A stretch of DNA of 23,389 nt from an uncultured bacterium (GCA_913050645.1 CAJXAG010000013.1:1-23389), one strand, 5' to 3'; counted from the first letter of the stretch, positions 1 through 8,571 are shown. Notes: a model not told the origin generated them from the sequence alone. Program-made: numbers and translations.

Positions 1-45
1 AACTGGGAGAGATTTATTCATTATTTATTTTATTGTAAACACAAT

Positions 46-411
46 ATGAAAAATACACTAACGCGAGGTTTCACACTTATTGAACTCCTCGTTGTGATTG
101 CCATCATTGGTATTCTTGCATCAGTAGTACTTGCCTCATTAAGTACTGCACGAACCAACGCAGCAGGTGCAGCGTTTCAGTCTGAAGTAAAGGCTGCGCA
201 AACAAACGCACTTGTAGATTGTAACGGAGGTGCTACAACCTTTGACATTGCTGCAGGAACACAAATGGCCGGATCTACAGGTAATTCATGCTCAGACTTC
301 CTTACTGGAGTAGATGTTCCTGTTTCTGGGATAACTGGTGCAACACACAACTGTGGCGCTGACATCACAATTGATAGTGCAACATATACAGGTTCTGACT
401 GTGGAGGGTAG
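46..411 (+). CDS. Type IV pilin-like protein (prepilin)
   Basis: A 121-residue prepilin, probably a pilus or pseudopilus subunit. It has a short basic leader, then G8 followed by FTLIELLVVIAIIGILA, the class III signal that the peptidase cuts after Gly8; Glu is at mature position 5. One hydrophobic helix (about residues 9-32) anchors it in the membrane and packs the filament core. The remaining short globular part has four cysteines (C59, C82, C103, C119) that could form disulfides. It comes first, before the peptidase and the minor pseudopilins, and is cut off from them by a strong terminator, so it can be expressed at a different level, as expected for a major subunit. A TATTGT box (31-36) lies nine bases before the ATG and no Shine-Dalgarno is visible. 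The fold is certain; the role as major pilin is inferred. Confidence 0.9.
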   Translation: MKNTLTRGFTLIELLVVIAIIGILASVVLASLSTARTNAAGAAFQSEVKAAQTNALVDCNGGATTFDIAAGTQMAGSTGNSCSDFLTGVDVPVSGITGATHNCGADITIDSATYTGSDCGG

Positions 412-427
412 TACACTGCCTACTATA

Positions 428-467
428 GTGAAAACAAAAACTCCCCTTGGGGAGTTTTTGTTTTCAC
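428..467 (+). terminator. Intrinsic terminator after the pilin gene
   Basis: Perfect 19-bp inverted repeat (428-446 and 449-467) with a TT centre; the stem top is CCCC/GGGG and the right arm contains TTTTTG. The A/T-rich lower stem makes it work in both directions. It separates the pilin gene from the pilD operon. Confidence 0.9.
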
Positions 468-469
468 CA

Positions 470-494
470 GGAGCGCCACCTACGGTGGCGCTCC
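470..494 (+). other. Second hairpin behind the pilin terminator
   Basis: An 11-bp perfect GC-rich stem (470-480 and 484-494) with a TAC loop, followed by only TTTA. It begins three bases after the first terminator and ends 21 bases before the pilD start. It could be a backup terminator, or a 5' structure of the pilD transcript or an mRNA-stabilising stem. Confidence 0.6.
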
Positions 495-515
495 TTTAGT
501 GTACAATTGACTGCA

Positions 516-1385
516 ATGGATCTTCTTCCGCTTTGGTACCAGTATTCAATTATATTTGTGTTTGGACTGCTTATTGGGAGTTTCTTAAATGTAGTACTGT
601 ACCGTTATCATACTGGCCGGTCTCTTTCGGGAAGTTCACACTGTCTCTCGTGTGGTACGTCGCTGCGTTGGTTTGAGCTTGTGCCGTTATTTTCATACGT
701 AGCGCTACGTGGTCGATGTCGCACCTGCGGATGTACGGTACCGGTACGATATTTTCTGCTTGAGCTTGCCACAGCACTTTTGTTTTGGGTCGTATATATG
801 CAATTCGGCATGAGTCTTTTGGGATTGCTGACCGTTGCGCTTGGTATTGCGCTTTTGATGATTACGGTCTATGACCTCTATCACATGGTTATACCAAATG
901 AGTTGGTGATTGCTGTGAGTGTTTGTGCAGTGTTGTATGTTGCCCTAACACAGTATGAATACTTTTCTTGGATGGATCTCTTGGGTAACGTACTTGCAGC
1001 AGTAGGTGCATTTAGTGTGTTTGGTGGCCTATGGCTTGTTTCAAAAGGACGGTGGATTGGTTTTGGAGATGCAAAACTGGTACTTCCACTCGGGTTTATC
1101 CTCGGACCAGTAGGGGCATTTTCATTTGTCATACTGTCGTTTTGGGTGGGTGCTGCTATTAGCATTGTGCTTTTGTGTGCACCACGCGTGTATCACACGG
1201 TAACGCTCGTATGGTCTGCCACAACTAACCTACTGCGAACTTGTCCGCAGCAGAGCATAGTAAAATATAATAGATACCTTACAATGAAAAGTGAGGTACC
1301 ATTTGCGCCATTTATGGTGATTGCATTTGCACTCGTTTACCTATGGGATATACAAGTGCTCGAGCTTATGATGGCCATTCTCTAG
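516..1385 (+). CDS. pilD: Prepilin peptidase / N-methyltransferase, A24 family
   Basis: Membrane aspartic protease that cuts class III signal peptides of prepilins; full-length family members also N-methylate the new N-terminus. The ATG at 516 gives 289 residues and the family's usual N-terminus; the frame is open from 447, but starting there would run through both hairpins. Seen: N-terminal TM with GSFLNVVLYR (21-30), a cytoplasmic zinc knuckle with C43/C46 and C68/C71, then several TM helices with the two catalytic aspartates, D120 (VYDLYHMVIPN) and D185 (GFGD). All key residues are intact. It is directly followed, three bases on, by four prepilin-like genes that are its presumed substrates. 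The gene name follows the family; no experiment is implied. Confidence 0.95.
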   Translation: MDLLPLWYQYSIIFVFGLLIGSFLNVVLYRYHTGRSLSGSSHCLSCGTSLRWFELVPLFSYVALRGRCRTCGCTVPVRYFLLELATALLFWVVYMQFGMSLLGLLTVALGIALLMITVYDLYHMVIPNELVIAVSVCAVLYVALTQYEYFSWMDLLGNVLAAVGAFSVFGGLWLVSKGRWIGFGDAKLVLPLGFILGPVGAFSFVILSFWVGAAISIVLLCAPRVYHTVTLVWSATTNLLRTCPQQSIVKYNRYLTMKSEVPFAPFMVIAFALVYLWDIQVLELMMAIL

Positions 1386-1388
1386 AGT

Positions 1389-1955
1389 ATGAGGTTTGTT
1401 TTTTCACCACTACACAATACTACTAAAAAACAAAGCGGTTTTTCGCTGATTGAACTTTTAATTACCATCAGCATTGTGATTATGGTTGTTGGTGCAGTGC
1501 TGGTGAAAAATACCGGTTTTAATAGTACTGTACTTTTAAAAACCCAAGCACAAGAAGTAGCACTTGATATCCGTACTGCTCAACAGTATGGAGTAAGTGC
1601 GCGCGCGGATCGAACTGATACGGGTGCAGCGTATGGAATATATTTCAGTGCAGCTACGCCAGAATTGTATCAACTGTATCTCGATGACGATGGAGATCAG
1701 GTGTACGACACAGGCGAGGCTGTTGGTGCCGCATTTGTACTTGATGACCGCTTCATAATTAATGATATTTGTGTCGCAGGTACATGCGGTAGTAGTGAAG
1801 TTTCGATTGCGTTTCAGCGACCCGATTTTGATGCAGCAATTTATTATGCCGGAGGCAGGGCGACGCTGGTTGAAATTGTTGTTGTTTCACGCACCGACAC
1901 AACGGCACAGCGAACTGTTGCTGTATATGAGACCGGACAAATAGCAGTCGAATAA
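1389..1955 (+). CDS. Minor pseudopilin (GspH/FimT-like)
   Basis: A 188-residue prepilin-like protein with cleavage after G17 in KQSGFSLIELLITISIV, Glu at mature position 5 and one hydrophobic helix to about residue 42. The mature start and the acidic, beta-rich remainder resemble GspH/FimT-type minor pseudopilins that help start assembly of type IV or type II pili. It starts three bases after pilD stops and is followed after five bases by the next pseudopilin, so all are translated from one message. The exact subunit class is a guess from order and length. Confidence 0.8.
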   Translation: MRFVFSPLHNTTKKQSGFSLIELLITISIVIMVVGAVLVKNTGFNSTVLLKTQAQEVALDIRTAQQYGVSARADRTDTGAAYGIYFSAATPELYQLYLDDDGDQVYDTGEAVGAAFVLDDRFIINDICVAGTCGSSEVSIAFQRPDFDAAIYYAGGRATLVEIVVVSRTDTTAQRTVAVYETGQIAVE

Positions 1956-1960
1956 GCAAC

Positions 1961-2605
1961 ATGTATATGGAAAGAAATCCACACACACAAAAGCTACATA
2001 CTACACAAGGATTTACACTCATCGAAGTGTTGGTTTCTATTTCTATTTTTGTGATGGTTGTTGCTATGTCTGTTGGTACCGTGGTGGTTATGATTGACGC
2101 AAATGCAAAAGCACAGAATATACAGTTGGCAGCAACAAACCTTTCCTTTGCACTTGATAGTATGTCACGTGAAATTCGTACCGGAACGTTCTACTACGGC
2201 ATCAAAGGGAATCCAACAGCCAATGCTTCCAATGGAGCAACACGAAATTGTCTAGGCTGTAGCGCGCTATCGTTTGTAGAAGCAGGGGGGTCACTCACTG
2301 GTGGACCGGGTGGCTGCGCCGGTGTTGGTGGCGGAGGGCGCATTGCGTATCGTTACAATAACACTGAAAACAGTATTGAGCGTCGTTTATGTGGAGGTTC
2401 GTGGGAGCCAATGACTGCCTCGCAGGTGATTGTTGATGACTTTAATATATCTGTGCAGCACAGTGATCGATGGGACCCAAGTGGTCGCGATGTGGTATCC
2501 CCGCTAGTTACGTTTTTTGTTGAGGCTCGCGTTGAAGGTGTTGAGGGTACTGGTGAGACGCTACAGCTACAGTCGTCAATAACACAGCAAGCGATTGATA
2601 TATAA
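1961..2605 (+). CDS. Minor pseudopilin (PilW/GspJ-like)
   Basis: 214 residues with a class III signal cut after G17 (TTQGFTLIEVLVSISIF), Glu at mature position 5, and a hydrophobic helix to about residue 45. The rest has a glycine-rich stretch around residues 108-128 and a few cysteines. The leader is long for the family; a second ATG at 1967 would remove two residues. In minor-pilin operons the third gene is often the GspJ/PilW-like one, and the length fits, but assignment to a class is inference. Confidence 0.75.
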   Translation: MYMERNPHTQKLHTTQGFTLIEVLVSISIFVMVVAMSVGTVVVMIDANAKAQNIQLAATNLSFALDSMSREIRTGTFYYGIKGNPTANASNGATRNCLGCSALSFVEAGGSLTGGPGGCAGVGGGGRIAYRYNNTENSIERRLCGGSWEPMTASQVIVDDFNISVQHSDRWDPSGRDVVSPLVTFFVEARVEGVEGTGETLQLQSSITQQAIDI

Positions 2606-2608
2606 GAT

Positions 2609-3184
2609 ATGCAGTACACACAATTTACAAAAGGATATTCGTTGATTGAGACGCTTGTTGCAGTGTCGGTACTACTTATTGCTACGGTTGGACCTCTTAC
2701 AATAGCTGCTAAAGGTATCCAGGTCGCACGAAACGCACAGCAACAAGTGACAGCCACTTTTTTAGCACAGGAAGGTATTGAAGCGGTGGTTGCAGCTCGA
2801 AATAACAGCATTCTTGCAGCATTTGATGCTGAGATTGCCGGTACCGGAGATTTGTCAGATAGTTGGGATTGGGTAGATGACCCGAGACTTGCCCCCTGTT
2901 TTGCTGCGGGATGTAATTTAGATTTTAAAGGTGCTGACACAACCAATCGTGTGCGCTCTTGTGCTTCAGGAGAATGTGCGGTGCATTATTATGATGGCGA
3001 TTACGTGCCGTATGGAACTAATAATGCAGGTGTACCAACACCGTATACACGGGTGATTAATTTAACTGCGGTGGGCAGTGGTGAAGTGCGCATCACCTCA
3101 ACAGTTTCGTGGAACTCAACGCTCTACCGGAGTGCTCCTGAGAGTGTGACGCTGCATAGTACAGTATTTAGTTTGTATGAGTAA
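2609..3184 (+). CDS. Minor pseudopilin (PilV/GspI-like)
   Basis: 191 residues; prepilin cleavage after G9 (TKGYSLIETLVAVSVLL) with Tyr at mature position 1 and Glu at position 5. The sequence after the TM helix, TFLAQEGIEAVVAARN, is typical of PilV/GspI-like proteins in CPR genomes. It starts three bases after the previous gene and its end overlaps the next gene by eight bases, which points to coupled translation. Confidence 0.8.
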   Translation: MQYTQFTKGYSLIETLVAVSVLLIATVGPLTIAAKGIQVARNAQQQVTATFLAQEGIEAVVAARNNSILAAFDAEIAGTGDLSDSWDWVDDPRLAPCFAAGCNLDFKGADTTNRVRSCASGECAVHYYDGDYVPYGTNNAGVPTPYTRVINLTAVGSGEVRITSTVSWNSTLYRSAPESVTLHSTVFSLYE

Positions 3185-3737
3185 TTTTCCAAAAAACAAC
3201 AAAAATGGTTTTGCGCTTTTGCTGGCGATAATGATCTCGGGCGTGGTTCTTACTGTTGGTATGGGGTTGCTTTCAATAACACTCAAGCAACTTGAGCTCA
3301 GCGGCAATGCGGTACACTCAGAACGTGCGTTTCAGGCTGCAGCTGCAGGAATGGACTGCTTACGTTATTTGCATAATACCCAGTTTGATAGCTTTTCCGA
3401 AAATGATCAGACGGTGAGTGTTGATTGTTTTGGACTTTCAGGGGTTACTATGCCCGACTTGCTTGATAGTAGCAATGGTGAACATCCGTATCGACAGCGT
3501 TTTCAAACACGGTTTGACTGGGATACGGGTGACACAGAGGTATGTATCCAGCTCGATGCGTACGTGCTGAATGCGGTTACGGAGGATAAGTTGTGGACCA
3601 CAACCAATCGGGGTACGGTGAGTTGTGACGAAGGAGATATCTGTACGTTTGCGTTTGTACAGGCGAATAACGTTGCGTGTGCGGATGTCTCAAATAATAC
3701 AAACGCAGTGATACGAGAACTTTCAGCTGAGTTTTAG
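3177..3737 (+). CDS. PilX/GspK-like minor pilin lacking Glu5
   Basis: 186 residues; cleavage expected after G11 (NKNGFALLLAIMISGVV). Unlike the three genes before it, mature position 5 is Leu, not Glu. Absence of Glu5 is known for GspK-type tip subunits and is common in PilX-like N-termini. The motif SERAFQAAAAGMDCLRYLH after the TM helix is typical of PilX-like proteins. Six or more cysteines follow in the globular part. Last gene of the operon; it overlaps the preceding pseudopilin by eight bases. No clear terminator is seen before ligA. Confidence 0.75.
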   Translation: MSNFPKNNKNGFALLLAIMISGVVLTVGMGLLSITLKQLELSGNAVHSERAFQAAAAGMDCLRYLHNTQFDSFSENDQTVSVDCFGLSGVTMPDLLDSSNGEHPYRQRFQTRFDWDTGDTEVCIQLDAYVLNAVTEDKLWTTTNRGTVSCDEGDICTFAFVQANNVACADVSNNTNAVIRELSAEF

Positions 3738-3790
3738 CTTTTTCATGAGCTCCTTTGTGGTGTATGATTGTGGAACGATTGTAGATCACC

Positions 3791-5803
3791 ATGGATAGTA
3801 ACGAAACACAAAAACGCATTACACAGTTGCAAAAACTTATCGCACACCATCGCCAGCGGTATCATACTGATGACGCACCAGAGATATCTGACGAGGTGTA
3901 TGACTCACTGATAGGTGAACTACAGCGACTTGAGGGTACAACCGATGAGACCGAGGATTCAGAAACGACAGTGGTTGGCGGGTCCGTTTCTGAAGCTTTT
4001 TCGAAGGTGACACACGCGGTGCGACAATGGTCGTTTGGGAATGTCTTTTCTAGAGAAGAGTTAGCGGACTGGGAAGCACGTTTATATCGCTTTTTAGACA
4101 CGACACCAAAAGAAACAGAACTTACGTATGTGGCAGAACATAAAATAGATGGCTTAAAAGTCATTTTGACGTATAAAGCAGGTGAGCTTGTGCGTGCAGC
4201 TACACGCGGAAATGGCGTGGTGGGGGAAGATGTGACCCATACCGTACGTACAATTGCGGATGTACCACAAGTACTTACCCAGACGGTGGATGTCGTGTGT
4301 GTGGGTGAGGTATGGCTCTCACAAAAGGAATTTGAACGTATCAATAAAAAACGAGAAGTTTCAGGCGACTCACTGTTTGCAAACCCACGCAACGCTGCGG
4401 CTGGTACCTTGCGCCAGCTTGATCCAGCTGTGGCAAAAGAACGGAAACTCTCTATGTATGTGTACGATATCGATCTGTTTGATCCACACACAGAGCAACT
4501 ATCTACTCCTTTGACACAAGAAGATGAGTTACAACTGCTGCAGACGCTTGGCTTTGCGGTAAACAAAAATCGCAAAGTTTGTGACACTATCGATGAAATC
4601 CTTTCGTTTTACACAACATGGACTGCAAAACGGGAGTCGTTGCCGTATGGTGTCGATGGAGTGGTTATTAAGGTAAATGAAATAGCGCATCAGAAGGCAC
4701 TTGGGTACACAGCAAAGTCACCGCGGTATGGTACTGCCTTTAAGTTTCCTGCTGAGCAAGCAACCACTGTGGTAGAGGATATACAATTGCAGGTGGGTCG
4801 CACTGGGGTGGTGACACCGGTTGCACACCTCACTCCCGTTTTCATTGATGGCTCGACTGTTTCGCGTGCGACACTACATAATGAAGACGAGATCAGACGA
4901 TTGGATGTGCGTATTGGAGATACGGTGGTGCTCGAAAAAGCAGGAGACATAATTCCAAAGGTACTTTCAGTGCTGATTGAGCTGCGCCCGGAAAAAACAA
5001 AACCATACGTATTTCCCAAAAAGGTAGACGGATGTGGTGGTGACGGTGCTATTGAACGCATTCATGGAGAATCAGCGTATCGTTGTGTCACACTCGACTC
5101 TGATCATCTGCATCGACAGCGTTTATATCATTTCGTATCAAAGAGCGCGCTCAATGTCGACGGGGTAGGGCCACGCATTGTAGACCTGCTTGTAGATCAT
5201 GGGCTCGTTAAAACCTACGCAGATTTTTTTACACTGAAAGCGGGAGACTTGCGCGACCTACCCAGTTTTCAAGAGAAGGCAGCTCAAAATACAGTGGATG
5301 CAATTGCTGCTGCAGCTACAGTTCCACTGCATCGACTGCTTATTGGACTTTCCATTGAGCAGGCTGGGGAAGAGACGGCACGACTGATTGCGGAGCATTT
5401 TGGAAGTCTGGAGACTATTAGGACTGCCTCAGTGGAAGACGTTGCAGCAGTGCATGGTGTAGGGGATACAGTGGGTGCATCGTTGTGTGCGTGGTTTGCA
5501 GATGCTCACAACAGTGAGGTGCTCGATGACCTACTTCCGTGTGTGACAATCGAGAATCCAGCATCGGTAGCAACTGGTGCACTGCTTGGTAAAACAGTGG
5601 TGTTTACGGGGACGCTCCCAACGCTTGGGCGGGATGAGGCAAAAGACCTTGCGCGAAAACATGGTGCAAAGGTTTCAAGTAGCGTTTCAAAAAAGACTGA
5701 TTATGTGGTGCTGGGTGCTGAGGCAGGGAGCAAAGAACAAAAAGCGATAGATTTAGGAGTGCAGACGCTCACAGAGGAGGAATTTTTAGATCTCATTTCC
5801 TAA
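3791..5803 (+). CDS. ligA: NAD-dependent DNA ligase
   Basis: 670 residues, the usual LigA length. It seals nicks in duplex DNA using NAD+ during replication and repair. Seen in order: domain Ia (about 12-45, HRQRYHTDDAPEISDEVYD) that binds NMN; adenylation domain with the catalytic lysine K118 in KIDG, R139 of RGNG, and DGVVIK (289-294); OB fold (about 325-400); zinc finger region (411-440); helix-hairpin-helix repeats (about 450-580); BRCT domain (about 591-670). The zinc finger is degenerate: only C415 and C432 remain of four expected cysteines. The motif HAVRQWSFGN replaces the common PMLSLDNAF type and fits Parcubacteria, in my recollection. It lies 27 bases upstream of gatC. A TATGAT box at 3763-3768 may be its promoter. 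Confidence 0.97.
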   Translation: MDSNETQKRITQLQKLIAHHRQRYHTDDAPEISDEVYDSLIGELQRLEGTTDETEDSETTVVGGSVSEAFSKVTHAVRQWSFGNVFSREELADWEARLYRFLDTTPKETELTYVAEHKIDGLKVILTYKAGELVRAATRGNGVVGEDVTHTVRTIADVPQVLTQTVDVVCVGEVWLSQKEFERINKKREVSGDSLFANPRNAAAGTLRQLDPAVAKERKLSMYVYDIDLFDPHTEQLSTPLTQEDELQLLQTLGFAVNKNRKVCDTIDEILSFYTTWTAKRESLPYGVDGVVIKVNEIAHQKALGYTAKSPRYGTAFKFPAEQATTVVEDIQLQVGRTGVVTPVAHLTPVFIDGSTVSRATLHNEDEIRRLDVRIGDTVVLEKAGDIIPKVLSVLIELRPEKTKPYVFPKKVDGCGGDGAIERIHGESAYRCVTLDSDHLHRQRLYHFVSKSALNVDGVGPRIVDLLVDHGLVKTYADFFTLKAGDLRDLPSFQEKAAQNTVDAIAAAATVPLHRLLIGLSIEQAGEETARLIAEHFGSLETIRTASVEDVAAVHGVGDTVGASLCAWFADAHNSEVLDDLLPCVTIENPASVATGALLGKTVVFTGTLPTLGRDEAKDLARKHGAKVSSSVSKKTDYVVLGAEAGSKEQKAIDLGVQTLTEEEFLDLIS

Positions 5804-5818
5804 GTAAAGCACCTGTGC

Positions 5819-5824
5819 TATTAT
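5819..5824 (+). promoter_or_regulatory. -10 box of gatCA, leaderless arrangement
   Basis: TATTAT ends six bases before the gatC ATG, so transcription would start at or next to the start codon. No Shine-Dalgarno is present between box and ATG. The same spacing recurs at four other genes in the window. Confidence 0.5.
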
Positions 5825-5830
5825 GCCGGG

Positions 5831-6121
5831 ATGGAAAAACAGGATATTTTACATCTTGCAAATCTTGCACGGATCAAGATTTCTGACGATGAGGTAGAAG
5901 CATTGCGAACCGACATTACATCGGTCCTTGAGTACGTGAGTGTGGTCAATGACATTGCAGCAGAGGCCGACCTTACCAAAGAGGTTGGAGCGGTGTATAA
6001 CGTATTTCGTGAAGATGCGGTAACGGTAGAGCCAAATGCACATACGGAAGATTTACTTGCCGAAGCACCAGCAACCAAAGGTCGATTTCTAGCGGTGAAG
6101 AAAATTCTTAGTAACGACTAA
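5831..6121 (+). CDS. gatC: Asp-tRNA(Asn)/Glu-tRNA(Gln) amidotransferase subunit C
   Basis: 96 residues, usual size. GatC is the small scaffold that wraps GatA and links it to GatB in the complex that converts Glu-tRNA(Gln) and Asp-tRNA(Asn) to the amidated forms. Typical features: N-terminal HLANLARIKISDDEVE, FREDAVTVEP in the middle and a C-terminal GRFLAVKKIL segment where families usually have a FxVPxV-like motif. Followed by gatA after five bases. gatB is not in this window, so it must lie elsewhere. Confidence 0.93.
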   Translation: MEKQDILHLANLARIKISDDEVEALRTDITSVLEYVSVVNDIAAEADLTKEVGAVYNVFREDAVTVEPNAHTEDLLAEAPATKGRFLAVKKILSND

Positions 6122-6126
6122 CTAGT

Positions 6127-7581
6127 ATGATTGATACTATTGCAAAGATGCGTGCTGAGTTTATTGCGGGCACGTATACACCCACACAGGCGGTTGAGGA
6201 TGCATTTGTGGTGATTGAAGAAAAAGATGGAGAGATTCACGCATTTTTAGATACCTACAAGGATGATGCGTTGGCACAAGCTGCAGAAGCTACACAGCGG
6301 TACGCAGCGGAAGGGGAGCATGCCCCTGAGCTTCTTGGGGTACCTATCGCATTGAAGAACAACATTCTCCTTAAAGGCAAGCGCGCAACTGGCGGGTCAA
6401 AAATTCTGGAAAACTATACTGCGACATACGATGCGACCATTGTAACGAAGCTAAAAGAGGCGGGGGCAATTATTGTTGGAGCAGCCAATATGGACGAATT
6501 TGCAATGGGAGGATCAACAGAAAACTCAGCGTTTGGTGCTACAAAAAATCCTGTAGATACAACACGTGTACCTGGAGGATCTTCTGGCGGCTCAGCTGCT
6601 GCGGTAGCAATGGGCGCAGTGCCTGTGGCTATTGGTACCGATACGGGTGGTTCTATTCGTCAGCCCGCGAGTTATTGCGGTATCGTGGGGTTTAAGCCAA
6701 CATATGGGGCAGTGTCTCGATACGGACTTATGGCTATGGGCTCATCACTTGACCAGGCGGGACCACTGACGAACACAGTTGCTGATGCACAGGTGGTACA
6801 TGAGGTCATGGCAGGGGATGATCCGATGGATGGTACGACAATCAAGGAAGATACGTATCCGGAAGTATCAGTGAAGGAGACATATACCATTGGGGTGCCA
6901 CGCGATTTCATGAAGGAAGGGGTTGATCCTGATGTCATGGAAGCGTTTGAAACGCATATAGAGGAACTGAAGGCAGCAGGACATGCCGTGGTCGATGTGG
7001 AACTGCCGCTGTTTGAGAAAGGACTTGCCGCATACTATGTAGTGATGCCGGCAGAAGTATCCTCTAACCTTGGACGGTATGACGGTATTCGCTATGGACA
7101 CTCGGCTGAAGGTGAAACATTGCTCGATGTGTATAAAAACTCTCGTGGTGAAGGTTTTGGTGACGAGGTAAAGCGACGTATCCTTCTAGGAACGTATGTG
7201 CTCTCGGCAGGGTATTATGATGCATTTTATGGAAAAGCTGAGGCTGCACGCGTGTTGATGCGAGAAGAGCTTAATGGAGTGTTTGCAAATGTTGACGTAG
7301 TGCTGACGCCGTCAGCACCAACGCCAACATTCACATTTGGCGACCAGTCTGACCCAGTGTCGATGTATAAGCAAGATATCTTTACGGTACCGGTCAATCT
7401 CACCGGTGTACCTGCTATGTCAATACCGGGCGGAACGGTCAGACGTGATGAGCATAACCAGCCGTGTGGGGAACAACAGCAAGGTGTAGAACTTCCTGTT
7501 GGGGTACAATATATAGCACCACATGGTGGTGAGTCTCGTCTCTTCGACCTTGGAAAGAAAATGTACGATAGCAAGCTATAG
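6127..7581 (+). CDS. gatA: Asp-tRNA(Asn)/Glu-tRNA(Gln) amidotransferase subunit A
   Basis: 484 residues, normal length. GatA is the amidase that releases ammonia from glutamine for transamidation of misacylated tRNA. The amidase-signature Ser-cisSer-Lys triad is intact: K77 in ALKNN, S152 in PGGSSGGS, and the nucleophile S176 in TDTGGSIRQP. Positions are each two lower than in the well-studied Staphylococcus enzyme (K79, S154, S178, from memory). Forms an operon with gatC. Its presence means glutamine or asparagine charging, or both, goes by the indirect route in this organism. Confidence 0.96.
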   Translation: MIDTIAKMRAEFIAGTYTPTQAVEDAFVVIEEKDGEIHAFLDTYKDDALAQAAEATQRYAAEGEHAPELLGVPIALKNNILLKGKRATGGSKILENYTATYDATIVTKLKEAGAIIVGAANMDEFAMGGSTENSAFGATKNPVDTTRVPGGSSGGSAAAVAMGAVPVAIGTDTGGSIRQPASYCGIVGFKPTYGAVSRYGLMAMGSSLDQAGPLTNTVADAQVVHEVMAGDDPMDGTTIKEDTYPEVSVKETYTIGVPRDFMKEGVDPDVMEAFETHIEELKAAGHAVVDVELPLFEKGLAAYYVVMPAEVSSNLGRYDGIRYGHSAEGETLLDVYKNSRGEGFGDEVKRRILLGTYVLSAGYYDAFYGKAEAARVLMREELNGVFANVDVVLTPSAPTPTFTFGDQSDPVSMYKQDIFTVPVNLTGVPAMSIPGGTVRRDEHNQPCGEQQQGVELPVGVQYIAPHGGESRLFDLGKKMYDSKL

Positions 7582-7624
7582 TTCTAGTTTTTGCTGAAAA
7601 TCAGTACAGTGTGAGGCGAGTGAA

Positions 7625-7703
7625 AAAGTCCAGTGGACTTTCGCAAGAGGTTAATAGTTATTTTTTAAAATAACATTAACCTGAACAGCCTCTGTATGAG
7701 GAG
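7625..7703 (+). repeat. Structured repeat family 1, copy A
   Basis: Three hairpins in a row in the gatA to 7729 gap: a 7-bp stem (7625-7631/7635-7641); CGCAAG, then a long stem from GGTTAAT (7649-7655) and GTTATTTT (7657-7664) pairing with AAAATAAC and ATTAACC (7667-7681); CTGAACAG; a CCTC/GAGG stem with TGTA in the loop (7689-7701). Copy B at 8448 shares TTCGCAAGAGGTTAA and AACCTG.ACAG but has different stem sequences, i.e. compensating changes. It could be an RNA element of the downstream gene, an att-like site or a small mobile element. Confidence 0.6.
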
Positions 7704-7728
7704 TAGATTGTAGGAGTCATATTGCTAT

Positions 7729-8394
7729 ATGGTGACGTTCAATCTGAGAAGCACAACGAAGCAATGTGCGATTTTCACAGAAACAAGTATGCAGCCAGAT
7801 GATAATGACATTGTCTATACTCAATACTCTCCCGACTTTCTCGGGCTCATTCGACGTATCGCTGAAGCTGTTTCAGGTAGCGACGTAAGTGCTGATGGAT
7901 TCATGGCGACGCTCGCCACGTTTTGGGATATTTTTTCTGTCATTGCATTTTTGCTCTCGTTGCTTTTCATTGTCGGCATTATCTATTCATATATTCGCAT
8001 CGGACAATTTAGCGAAATAGAGGCACAAAAAATGGCAGATGCTGAAGCGGCATGGCGTGCGAAGCATGGGCAGGAACCTGCAAATCGCCGATGGGCTGAG
8101 GTGCAAGAACATGTGCGGTCAAATACTCCTGGAGACTGGAAGCTGGCAATTGTAGAGGCAGACATTATGCTTGGGGAAGTGCTGCATGAGGCAGGGTATG
8201 GAGGCCTAACTATAGGTGACCAGCTGAAAAGTGCATCAGCGTCGAACTTCCGATCGGTGCAAGACGCATGGGATGCCCACAAGATACGTAACCGTATCGC
8301 GCACGAAGGTGCTGATTTTCAACTGACGCAGTCGATGGCCAAAGAAGCGGTCTATAAGTACCAGCGTGTGTTTGAAGAGTTCGGTGCAATCTAG
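7729..8394 (+). CDS. Membrane-anchored protein with HEPN-like C-terminal domain
   Basis: 221 residues, not recognised as a named family, though I recall similar proteins in Parcubacteria. One TM helix at about 67-89 (DIFSVIAFLLSLLFIVGIIYSYI), then a charged alpha-helical cytoplasmic part. The end (about 130-215) includes VEADIMLGEVLHEAGY and IRNRIAHEG; R187-N-R-I-A-H192 fits the R-x4-6-H motif of HEPN domains, which are often RNases or toxins but also include inactive members. AGGAG at 7712-7716 lies 12 bases before the chosen ATG; an internal ATG at 7789 (M21) would remove an unconvincing N-terminus. It stands alone between two copies of repeat family 1. Function unknown; HEPN assignment is motif-level only. 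Confidence 0.75.
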   Translation: MVTFNLRSTTKQCAIFTETSMQPDDNDIVYTQYSPDFLGLIRRIAEAVSGSDVSADGFMATLATFWDIFSVIAFLLSLLFIVGIIYSYIRIGQFSEIEAQKMADAEAAWRAKHGQEPANRRWAEVQEHVRSNTPGDWKLAIVEADIMLGEVLHEAGYGGLTIGDQLKSASASNFRSVQDAWDAHKIRNRIAHEGADFQLTQSMAKEAVYKYQRVFEEFGAI

Positions 8395-8447
8395 ATTTGC
8401 ATAAAAGTAAAAAATAACGTATAGTCTTTGCTACCCAGCGGGGTGAG

Positions 8448-8540
8448 AAGTGAATACTTGGAACTTCGCAAGAGGTTAACAAATATTTTGACGTAAGGAG
8501 AAATATTGATAACCTGTACAGATCCTGTAAGGATGAGGAG
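8448..8540 (+). repeat. Structured repeat family 1, copy B
   Basis: Upstream of the split tRNA-fMet. Hairpin AAGT/ACTT (8448-8451/8456-8459); TTCGCAAGA; stem GGTTA...TAACC (8474-8478/8510-8514) extended by AATATTT/AAATATT (8482-8488/8501-8507); CTGTACAG; hairpin ATCCT-GTA-AGGAT (8522-8534). Just 5' of it, AGCGGGGT at 8438-8445 repeats the first eight bases of the tRNA-fMet gene that starts at 8572. Another small hairpin (ATGAGG/CCTCAT, about 8533-8551) follows. The section 8395-8571 holds nothing else that I can name. Confidence 0.6.
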
Positions 8541-8571
8541 AGGCACCTCATTAAAAACATCTGCAGTAGAC

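Noticed and set aside
447..515. N-terminal extension of the prepilin peptidase from 447
   Set aside because: It would start inside the pilin terminator; ATG 516 gives the family's normal N-terminus.
2353..2946. 197-codon open frame antisense to the pseudopilins
   Set aside because: Shadow of two prepilin genes with clear class III signals on the other strand.
3862..4587. 241-codon open frame antisense to ligA
   Set aside because: Ser/Thr/Val-rich shadow of a well-supported gene; no domain or start signal.
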